Positions 55,429-64,000 of a stretch of DNA of 64,000 nt are shown here, piece by piece (the first letter of the stretch is position 1; every line of letters starts with the position of its first letter). Both the position numbers and the translations under genes were made by a program. Source of the stretch: Astragalus membranaceus (taxonomy: Eukaryota > Streptophyta > Magnoliopsida > Fabales > Fabaceae); NCBI GenBank assembly GCA_039519185.1, contig CM076848.1, forward strand, positions 31,663,917-31,727,916, written 5' to 3'. The notes beneath the pieces were generated by a model that ran no database searches, was not told where the DNA came from, and saw nothing but the letters and a program-made list of their open reading frames with translations.

Positions 55429-58042
55429 ATGGCACCTAAACTCCGTTCAAAATCGGCCAGTTTTGTTGTCGGACCCATTTTGGAACCGGTCGTACCCAGG
55501 CTTCAGCCTCAACAAACTCCTGAAGGCCATGTTCAAAGCTTGACCAATTTCACCCAAGCACGTCTTCAATGCCCCAATCCAAACCTTGCCCAAGTACAAG
55601 TGAGCCCCGGCGGGACCGATTTACCACCACCTCCTCCGTTACTTCCGGCCCTAACCGATGCTGTTCAACAGCTCGTCCAATTGCTGGCCAGACAGGAGGT
55701 AGTAAACCAAGAAAGAAGCACCCGCTTCACTGGCCTCGAGGTCGAGGTAGCAAGGCTCCATGCACGAGATATTCCGGACCAGGAATCACCAGAACAGAAC
55801 TCCCTTTTAAGAAGAAATCCGATTCTAAAGAGACATCGATCTCCACCAAGGAGAAGGCTCTATCATCGGTCTTCCCATCGCCGTCATCGAGGGAATGGTT
55901 CCCGTTCTCCTCCGGCTCGACAATTAGACGATCTTGAAGATCCTCATAATTATCCTCGCCATCACCGAGGGAATGGTTCCCGCTCTCCTTCGGCTCGACA
56001 ATTAGACGATCTCGAAGATCTACATAATTATCCTCGCCATCACCGAGGGAATGGTTCCTGTTCTCCTCCGGCTCGACAGTATAACGATCTGGAAGATCCA
56101 GCAAATTAGGACCGCCTTCGTTCATTTTTGGCTTCTACGTCACCACATCGACGGTTAAGAAGCCGGGAAAACGACTATCCCGATCATCATTACCTGACTC
56201 AGGCTCAACCACAGCCATTGCTAACCAAGCACAAAGGCCCGTTCACAACGAGCATCGACAACTACAGAGTTCTGAGGTATCTCGAAAAACCTCATGGAGG
56301 TCTGAAAATATATGATGGAACCGGCGACCCTGATAGACACCTCGACCAATTGGACATAAGCATGCAATACAGAAATGTACCAATGGAGATTAAATGTCGA
56401 AACTTTCCATTAACGCTCGACAAAGTGGCATCAGAATGGTTCAGGACTTTAAGATCAAACACTATCTCCTCTTGGGACCAATTAGCAAAGCTCTTTTCAA
56501 TACACTTTGCCCATTCCAAAAGTAAACCCAAAAACAAAAACGTATTAATGTCCGTAGTACAGAGGGAGAACGAGCCCCTCAGAGAATACGTAGAAAGATT
56601 CAACTCTGAAGCTCTCCAAGTTCGAGAACTGGACGACGCTTTCCGAATTTTCTTCATGGCGCAGGGCCTACTTCCTGGAAGTCCTTTCGAAAAAACATAT
56701 CAACAGTTGGGAACCAAGCACCCAGCAGGAGTTCCTCCAGCTATCCTAGTATTTTATCAACGAAGAGGAGAACGCCAAGATCGGGAAAATGTCATCACAA
56801 CCTGAACCATCAAGACCTAGCCAGGAAAAAGACAATAGAGGAAACGATAACCGAGGAAACAGGGATCCCCGACCTCCTCGGAATCGTCACCAGGTCTACA
56901 CAGAACTCAACGTCTCCAACGCCCAATTGTTGGGGGAATGTTGGAACGTCGAGTTCAAAGACGTCAGAACACTCAAACCTCTGCCTCACCGACCTGGGCA
57001 AAAGACTAACAAATACTGCAGATACCACAGAAGCAATGGTCATGACACGAACCACTGCAATGCTTTAAAGGACGACGTTGAAGACTTGATCAAACGAGGA
57101 AAATTGTCTGGGTATGTCAAAAAGCACGGAGCACCCACCGGCGAGGTTAAAGAAGAGCGAGAAGATGAGGTGCAAAGAAAAAGGAGTAAGCAGAAAGCCA
57201 ATTCCGATGATGAAGAGCAAGATTATAGAAGGTCGAAAGCTCACTCAGTCATAATGATGATCACAGGAGGATTTGAGCATGAAGGATCCGAAAAATCAAT
57301 GAAACGAAAGTGGAAAGACTTATTGAACGTAGTTTCAACATCGGCACCCCCATCCACTTCACATCGACCTCCATTATCTTTCGGTGATGAAGATCTTATG
57401 GACGGGAAACCCAACAAACACGTCCCCCTCATAGTCTCGGCGATCATAGCTAACAAAGAAGTAAGAAGAATCTTGGTAGACTAAAGGAGCTCGTCTGACA
57501 TCCTTTTTGTCGATCTTATCAACAAAATGGGGATCAACAGGGAAGATCTCACTCCATACAGAGGAACGGCCCTATCCGGATTCAACGGGTCCCGGACCAA
57601 ACCACTCGGCCATTTGGAACTCATGGTCTCCTATGGAACCGAGCCAATGGTAAGAACTATCAAGACAAAATTCCTGATCTTACCTTGCGAGTCCATCTAC
57701 AATGATATCATTGGAAGACCGACCTTGGGTAGGCTCGGAGCAGTGACGTCTACCACGCACTTAAAAATGAAATTCCACTCTCTCTACAATAAAGTGATCA
57801 CATTAAACTCCGATCTGGAATCTGCTTCCAGATGCTTCTTCTTATGGTCCAAAACAGAGCAAAAAGCGTTAGAACAAGAAGGGGTTCCCCCTCCAGAAAT
57901 CGCTACCCCCAAGCAAGTTAAAATTCGATCTACTGAAGTTAACGCAACGGACTTGGATGTTCGGTACGATCCAGAAAGCACTGAGGATGAAGACGACGAC
58001 AGGCTTACAAAAGAGCTCAAACGAAAAATGATAAGAAGCACC
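55429..58042 (+). pseudogene. gag-pro polyprotein pseudogene of the gypsy-like element
   Basis: Starts ATG 55429 (MAPKLRSKSASF). An Arg/Ser/Pro-rich N-terminal part contains three 26-residue repeats; TAG at 56107-56109 interrupts it. The retrotransposon gag domain follows (YDGTGDPDRHLDQLDISMQY; FAQ-type stretch FFMAQGLLPGSPFEKTY). A frameshift lies near 56790. A zinc-knuckle-like CRYHRSNGHDTNHC and the aspartic protease region come next. Directly after the protease Val-Asp, TAA at 57482-57484 replaces the expected Gly. Beyond it, SSSDILFVDLINKMGI and FLILPCESIYNDIIGRPTLG are protease-like. It ends at the 58042 junction. Confidence 0.85.
55879..56106. repeat. 78-bp in-frame tandem repeat in gag
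   Basis: Three units start at 55879, 55957 and 56035 and encode variants of RHHRGNGSRSPPARQLDDLE plus six residues. The unit is a multiple of three, so the frame is preserved; the protein is very Arg/Ser-rich here. Confidence 0.95.
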
Positions 58043-59149
58043 ATAGTGGACCTCCATTTTGTGTTTGAGTGTGCGATTCAATCTGCTGTCTGAAGTTTAG
58101 AAACTTAACCAAAGTTAACTTCTCAAGTTAACTTAATCTCCAATGAAGTCTCACTTTTTAAAGACTATAAAAGGACCCCCACTTCTCATTTGTAAACACA
58201 CCTCAAGATATCAACAAGATATCCTTAGAATTAGTTTTAGATAGTTTTGAAATTTCAGGAAGATAAGAAAGGAATCGACAACTTTCTTTCTTCACTTCCA
58301 CGTAGTACTAGCTAAGTGCAGGGAATCGGTGCACCTGCATTGCTTGGGAATTCATGCAAAGGAACTCCAACTTGTGTAACCTTTACCTTGTTGCTTTCTT
58401 TTATGGTTTCATTTATATAAACATGTTCTATTCAGTTTATATATGTCTTGCAATGTCTAACATGAGCTAAATTTCTTTAGTTGGGATGTTCTAACCTTAC
58501 AATGATCTTTTAAGTAAGTTGTTGTGCTTTTATATGATGTATGCATTTTAGTTCTTGTGTAATACTTCTTTCAACACTTGTTTTAAGGTTGATCGCTTGA
58601 AATAAGTAGATTTGTAAAAGCAGACATGATTTACAATTAAGAGCTCAAGAACTAATAATGGTGAGTGTTTTAATAAAGTCTTTGTTAACTTGTTTTAATA
58701 AAGAAACCTTTGTTAATTCCATGTTAAGTCCTAGACATAGGATAACATAGTTCTTAGGGAGATTCAGTGGATACTTAAGAGGCAGGAGTGAACTTATTTA
58801 GCATGCCTAGACATAGGAAGCTTGTAATGAAACTCTGAAGAAAGTGACTGAAAAGCACATACTGATGCAACTGCATCCAGTGCACCTGCACCACTTAAAT
58901 GCACAAAACTCTTGAAAGTGACTTATTTGGTAAAGACATCTCAACTCTCATTCTCAATTGATTTCCTCTACATTCTATTGCTTATTTGCATTCTGTTTAA
59001 TTATCACCATCATCCTAATTTGTGAGTAGTATAGTTCACACTAATTTATACACTTTTAAGCTACAAGAGTTAATCCAATCCTTGTGGGTTCGATCTTTTA
59101 TACTACTTGTTTGTGACTGTGTATACTTGCACACTTTTTCAGCCACCAT
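58043..59149 (+). mobile_element. truncated LTR, same family as 30033-31562
   Basis: About 1.1 kb closely matches 30466-31562, including TATAAAA (58166-58172) and the end CAGCCACCA. The first about 430 bp of the LTR are missing, and the sequence joins the gypsy-like pro region at about 58042. The right neighbour is LINE sequence, so no TSD can be checked. Confidence 0.85.
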
Positions 59150-59527
59150 GCGCCGCCATCTCCATTAAGAGAAAAAAACTGCAGTTTTAACCTCATTAAA
59201 AGAAGGTAAATTAGTGAGTATAAGATTGTTCTGATCTGAAACTAAAGAAGGAATAACATCACTGACAAGACCATTGGAGCGACAATCGTTGTTCATTGAA
59301 AACAAATTCTGATAATAATTCAAAATATGATTCTCAATATCAGTAGCGTTTGAAAGAATACTGTCGTCATCCTTCATAACAGAAGTTATCTTGGTAACAT
59401 TTTTAATCTTAGTCATTTTATAAAAAAAATAGTATTTATCTAGTTTGAAATTATTAAAGATCAGAAACCAATTTAGAAAGTCACTCAAATCGTAACACAT
59501 GTATTTTGGAATTTGGATGCTCTCCAA
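59150..59527 (-). pseudogene. LINE ORF2 fragment just upstream of the RT domain
   Basis: The minus strand reads KNVTKITSVMKDDDSILSNA, then IENHILNYYQNLFSMNNDC, NLPSFNEVKTAVFF and LNGDG, the conserved LINE linker preceding the RT palm. It is cut by the LTR at 59149 and degenerates to the right. Another LINE piece, independent of LINE-A, B and C. Confidence 0.8.
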
Positions 59528-60519
59528 CCTACTACTACCTTAACCAAAAGGTGTTTAATTATTCTCAATTGTATTACGAAAGAATAGATATTTAATAACT
59601 AAATTCTGCCTTTCATTAATAATGTATATCAATTGCATTGACAATATGATAATATTAACACGGTGTAGCACAAGTAATAGATACTTAAATTACTTAAGTG
59701 TCTATGATTTAAAAAAAAAGTGTCTATGATCAATAGTTGGACCCTGACCGATGTATATGAAACTATGAAAAAAACATCTGAGAGAGGTTAAACCCTTAAT
59801 TTGATCTAAATACCTCGATGTGTATGGCGACTATCTCACAACCATCTATTTTTGATAAAAAAATCCCACAACCTTTTATCTGTAAAGGGGTATGGCCATG
59901 ACAATGCATCCGATGAAATGACGAAGGAAAGAAAACAAGTGACATATGTCGGTTAACGGGTTGAAAACGCCTTTCTTTCTCATCAAATCAACGTTAACCT
60001 CCTATCGAAAGAGTGCAGCAAAAAAAGTGCAAGAAAAAAGTTTCGAGTTTAAAACTCAAAAACTAACATTCTCCTGACCACTTCCCTTCCTTGTAAAATC
60101 AACGTTAACCTCTTACCCACGCCATTCAATCACAGTCAAGAAAATAAAAAATAAAAGTAAAAAGTATAAATGAAAGCCAAAGTATGAGCTTCATGACTTT
60201 GACTTTTGTTCTGTCGTTCTGGTTGTGCTTGTGCTACCGCCACAGCTACTGTATCTGTATCGTCGAGGTTAAATCCTATCCCTATCACCAAGATCAACTC
60301 AGGTTGATTAACCCTTTCCTCTTTCCGATTCGGAACATGCACCCCCCTTTTCTTCATCATTCATTAAACTTCATTCTTCCTCTTTCTCTCGCAATTAATT
60401 CCCCTGTCAAAAACCGAAGCAGTGCTTTTTCCCTATCTGTGATCATCCCCGCTGTGGAAAACGCATAATTGCACACTAAAGGTAAATATTAGGGTTTTAA
60501 AGTTTTCGTGGGAAACACG
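59528..60519 (+). promoter_or_regulatory. intergenic DNA, 5' region and 5'UTR of the RNFT-like gene
   Basis: A 5'-truncated SINE copy is at 60002-60095. The CT-rich region from about 60330 and the AAACGCATAATTGCAC segment before ATG 60520 look like 5'UTR; a TATA box was not assigned. The rest is AT-rich with no gene. Confidence 0.5.
60002..60095 (+). mobile_element. 5'-truncated SINE with 17-bp TSD
   Basis: AAATCAACGTTAACCTC occurs at 59985-60001 and 60096-60112. The inside (GAGTGCAGC...GAGTTTAAAACTC...AACTAACATTC) is a diverged 3' part of the 54035-54165 SINE; the A box is missing. Confidence 0.85.
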
Positions 60520-63500
60520 ATGGAATCATCTCCATCACCTTCCTCCTCTTCATCATTTTCTTCTGCAGGTGTAAATAATAGCAATAATAGTACTGTAAAT
60601 TGGCATGGAATGAATTTCCCTTTCCGTTCTCCACTCTCTTTCGTGATGGATTACTGGACTCGTGATCGTGGTGATTCTGCTGAGCCAGTGATTATGATTC
60701 CTCATACGCGTTATCGGTTTCGGGTTCAATCTGATGCTACTGCTGCTTCTGGTTCTGGCGGTGGTGGTGACGGGGAAGTTGCGATACGTATAGGTGGGGA
60801 GCAAGAGAACAGTGCCTCTTCTCGGAATAGGGTTGGGGAGTTGAGTTGTAATGAGGTGATGACTGGTCGGGGTGTGACGTTGTCCGAGGAGGCTCGCCTT
60901 GCCATTGCGGCCGATGTTGTCGGTGGTGGTAGTGGTAGTGGTGGTGGTGATGGTGGTGGTCGTGGCAGGGATTCTTCTTCCAACTACCCTAGGTTTGATT
61001 TTCAGCAGATTGCCAAGTGGGTTGAACAGATTCTCCCTTTCTCCCTTTTGCTGTTGGTTGTTTTGATCCGACAGCATTTGCAAGGTCTGCTTTTCTTGTT
61101 TTTTTTTAATTATTATTTTGTCTCCCCTTTTAGTTTTTCCTGCAAAAATGTTCCTGCATAATGGATTGTATTGGATTGTTTCTTAGGTGTAGTACATGCT
61201 AGTTAAGTCTTCAATTGTAGTATATGCTAGTTTAGACTTCAATTGTATGGCTGAGACCCAGTACATTCTGTTGCCCACATATAGAGGAATTGTGTGTGCC
61301 CGACTTGTTGGCGGCCTCGATGAGCTGATGAGCCGAGTGAAGTCCGTACCTTTTATTTTGTTATCACCGTTTATCAATGGTGGATGGCCAAAATTCCGCT
61401 ATATAAATGTTAGATTGCGACCCATGGTGCTGCCATAGCGAGTGGCACTTCGCAGATGGCCATGGTGGCCGTCGCTGGCATAGCCACAACCACTATTTAA
61501 CAACACTGTTTGGTATTCAACCTTGTTTGCGGTTCGGTTTTCTGCATTTTGGTCTTGATATTGATAGTTTTTGCTTTCATATAGCTTGGCTTCCTGTTAT
61601 AGTTGGAGGCTAGTCAAGTTTTCTCTCTTGTGCTTCTTGGTATGATGGTTGCGCAAAGATAGGTTACTTTATTTTGAAGTGATGGAAACTGTGGAATTCA
61701 TATTAACTAAAATATGTACCATCCATTTGTTTGAATTAATTTTTGGTTTTGCTGTCTTGTTAAAGTTTTCTATTGATTCTGGCCAAAATAACTCTGGTGT
61801 GGACTTTCTGCCTTTCAACACTCCGTGTTTTCACGGTGATGGGGGTTGAGCATAAGAATATATTATATAAAATGATTTATGAGGACCACGTATTGTGCCT
61901 GTTTTACTGTTTCCGCTACTTGACGGCACCTCTCCTTTGTAAAGAAATTAGTTTTTTCCCAATAACAAGAAATGTAAAGATGAATTTGTAGAGTGGATTG
62001 AAGATTATATTAAATTGTTGATTCCCTTGTGTTCCTTTAATGATCTTTACTTGATAATATCTAAGCTTTATTTAATGAAGATTATACTGCGTGCTTTCTG
62101 CCTTACCTGTGAGTTTCTTTTCTTCTTTGGGAACCTCTTTATACCTTCTGCATAGGGTTATAAGCAACGTGGTTTGATTTTTAGCTGTTACTTGTATTGA
62201 CTAGTTGATTCCACAGTCTAGGGGCATGGTGAACTGCTTCCCAGTTCCCCCTCATACAGTTAATTATGGTTACCTCTGAATTTCTACTTTGCCTCTTTCG
62301 GCACAACTTTGTGATATTTGTTTATGAAAACTTGCAGGTTTCTTTGTCACAATCTGTGTATCAGCTGTGATGATCAAGTCAAATGAAATTGTTAAGAAAC
62401 AGACTGCTCTAAAGGTGCTACACGGCTGCACCCAAACTTTTTTGAATTTACATTTGAAATGAAGTATCTGATTGTAAATTCCCACCCCCCTCATAAAAAG
62501 ATTAAATTTCAAGTTCTCTTTTGCAGGGTGATCGGAAAGTCTCTGTTCTTCTTGGCATCTCTCTAGCCTTCATGCTGTATGTGATATGCATTTACTGGTG
62601 GTATCGAAATGATGATCTTTTATACCCCCTGGCTTTGATTCCACCAAAAGCAACGCCACCTTTCTGGCATACAATATTCATTATTTTGGCTAATGGTATG
62701 GATTCTTTCTGTCTATGCATTATACACAGTTATTACTTTTTTTTAATAGGCATATGCAGTTATTACTTGTTATCATTTGTTTGGATGAGACAGTTTATTT
62801 ACTTTATATGTAAGATAGAAAATAGTCTAGTACTTAGCAAATAATTTTGTAGTTTGGGTCAAATGTTGAATGTGTGATTAACGTACAAAATGCTTCAGCA
62901 CAATATAAGGGTTATTTGCTTGATTACCTTTCTTTGGCTTTATAACCCATTCCATTTTGAAATATTTATTGTCTAAAATATAGCTTGGGTGTGGAAAATG
63001 GGTCTTTTGTATTTAATCAGTGGGCCTTGACTGAAATTGAATAAATAGTCTTAGGATAGAGTTAACAGTTCTTTCCCATTGGCGGTTAGCTCACCTGGTC
63101 AACCTGACACTCATCATCATGACCATTAGGTTTGAATCTCAGGGTCCCTTATCGGTGGGTGATCTATAATTGCATCATAAATTTTTAATGAGGTTTAGGG
63201 CCCGTTTACTTTGTTTCCTCATTTTCTGTTTTCATTTCCACCTGAACTAAAACATATTAGTGAAAACAAATTCAATATTTACAGAAACTTAAAAAATGTC
63301 AAAATCAATGTTTTCATTGTTTCCAGAAATACATTCTTCCTAACTAGCCTTTCATCTCACAATTGTTCACTACAATAGTCTTCCATCTTCTTATTAGCAA
63401 TATGAAAGGAATATATTTTAGGAAATGGAAACATAAAATATTTTAGAAAGTAAATGAACTCTTAACTTTTCTCTTTTACTTTCCTTTTTTGATGTAATGA

Positions 63501-64000
63501 AAAAATCTACTTTTTGTGCAATTGAGCTGTCATTGGTTGATCTTCCGAGGGAAGAAGGGAACTGCTGGAGTTTTGTCAAAGTTCAAGAATTGCCATAGAG
63601 AGACAGATTTTAACTCTCAACGTGTTGCACATTTAGAAAAATTGTTGAATGAAGTGCTTATATACAACTACAAGCAACTAGCAGGTCTCAGATTGGCACA
63701 TACATAACTTTACATTAGCTTGCCAACAAGCAACAGCTTGTTAAATACTGAATATGTTTTCTTTCACTATATATTGTTTTGGAGGAAAAACTGCCAGCCA
63801 CTTGTTTGCTTCGATGTTTGAGATATTGTTTGATACTGACAATGAGTAATATCATTTTTAATATCTTTATTGTTATATCAACATACTTTTTTTTCCAGTG
63901 TCTTGGTTTTTTATTTGTGTCTAGTAATTGGTTGATATTCGTGGTCTCAATAATCATTACTTTTCAGATACATTGGTGCGGCAAGCAGCAATGGCTTTCA
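60520..64000 (+). CDS. RNFT-type RING/transmembrane E3 ligase-like protein (5' part)
   Basis: Exons 60520-61084, 62338-62414, 62527-62695 and 63968 onward, all GT-AG and frame-consistent, running off the window. The N-terminus is Ser/Gly/Asn-rich and disordered (1-165). A conserved FDFQQIAKWVEQILPF segment leads into membrane helices (about 176-205 and 215-232), with KSNEIVKKQTALKGDRKVSV between. The order of helices and the QTALK/DRKVSV pattern match RING finger and transmembrane (RNFT1/2-like) proteins, whose C-terminal RING would lie beyond the window. The start is ATG 60520 (MESSPSPSSSS). An earlier in-frame GTG at 60508 is not a likely plant start. Intron 1 is 1.25 kb. Function as an ER-membrane ubiquitin ligase is inferred from family only. 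Confidence 0.8.
61388..61505. repeat. CG-rich GCTATAGCGG-like remnant in intron 1 of the RNFT-like gene
   Basis: TTCCGCTATATAAATG, GCTGCCATAGCGAG and ATTTAACAACACTG motifs resemble the 20921-21010 element. A tandem pair of TGCTAGTT(A/T)A...CTTCAATTGTA lies just upstream (about 61196-61248). Confidence 0.5.
63078..63200 (+). mobile_element. tRNA-derived SINE-like element in intron 3
   Basis: A box TTAGCTCACCTGG (about 63087) and B box GGTTTGAATCTCAGG (about 63129) stand at tRNA-like spacing. The 3' part GGTGGGTGATC follows. No clear tail or TSD. Confidence 0.6.
63199..63465. mobile_element. possible MITE in intron 3
   Basis: Begins GGCCCGTTTACTTTGTTTCC and ends near AGAAAGTAAATGAACTC, whose complement GAGTTCATTTACTTTCT is partly matching. 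The inside is rich in AATGAAAAC/TTTTCATTTCC. TSD not determined. Confidence 0.4.

Larger units (their letters stand above)
54930..58042 (+). mobile_element. Ty3/gypsy-like retrotransposon, 5' part only
   Basis: An LTR-like region from about 54930 to 55365 has a TATA box (CTATAAATA, about 55070). A PBS-like TTGGCACCACAGTGGGAGATC starts at 55370, where LTR meets internal region. A leader and the gag-pro genes follow. The element stops abruptly at about 58042, where a different LTR family begins, so RT, RNase H, integrase and the 3' LTR are missing. The left LTR border is uncertain. Confidence 0.7.

Noticed and set aside
60508..60519. Earlier in-frame start for the RNFT-like gene
   Set aside because: The codon at 60508 is GTG; the first ATG is 60520.

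Overview
The window is nuclear DNA of a flowering plant. The genes have GT-AG introns and plant-specific families: NET/KIP1-like, MES-type methylesterase, and an LRR-III receptor-like pseudokinase. It holds AT dinucleotide microsatellites and plant LINE, SINE, hAT, CACTA, Stowaway and LTR elements. The repeat families and protein flavour look most like a papilionoid legume; that is an inference, and no sequence here proves the genus. Mobile DNA and its debris cover well over half of the window.

Layout. 1-123: 3' end of an unidentified gene. 200-4840: a possible solo LTR sitting in a TA microsatellite, a minus-strand SINE, a poly(A)-tailed retroposon whose 5' part is tandemly duplicated, and a plus-strand SINE. 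5719-7302 (minus): a NET/KIP1-like coiled-coil gene with a 5'UTR intron. 8324-23294: a Russian-doll insertion. A CACTA transposon (11137-22134, TSD AAT) lies in the last intron of a decayed hAT transposase gene. That hAT (8443-22921, TSD GTGTGGGG) interrupts the C-terminal reading frame of a LINE remnant. The CACTA carries host fragments: a lectin-receptor-kinase-type kinase domain (11921-12567, minus) and a 72-nt LRR exon (13190-13261, plus).

23848-35640: a 580-bp hAT MITE with the same TIR as the big hAT, other MITEs, a GC-rich minisatellite, LINE-A (27672-33690) split by two solo LTRs with perfect TSDs (GGAGA and AGGCT), and a 5'-truncated LINE-B with a 13-bp TSD. 36244-38716 (plus): a four-exon MES17-like methylesterase. 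38717-43331: gene-free, with a SINE and a degenerate tandem array. 43332-45774 (minus): a 640-aa LRR receptor-like pseudokinase whose intron holds a Stowaway MITE. 48441-48584: a SINE with a perfect 16-bp TSD. 49209-53336 (minus): a three-exon, 359-aa Coa1-like mitochondrial protein gene with a repeat-filled second intron. 53609-59527: a MITE, a SINE, a retroelement gag-like fragment, a broken Ty3/gypsy gag-pro region, a second truncated copy of the 30033-31562 LTR family and a LINE fragment. 60520-64000 (plus): the first exons of an RNFT-type membrane protein gene, running off the window.

Five host genes look intact within the window: NET-like, MES17-like, LRR pseudokinase, Coa1-like and the 5' part of RNFT-like. 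They are unrelated in function and are not an operon. No tRNA, rRNA or CRISPR array was seen. The main interest is the order of insertions, which can be read base by base from the target-site duplications, and the CACTA carrying host kinase and LRR sequence.
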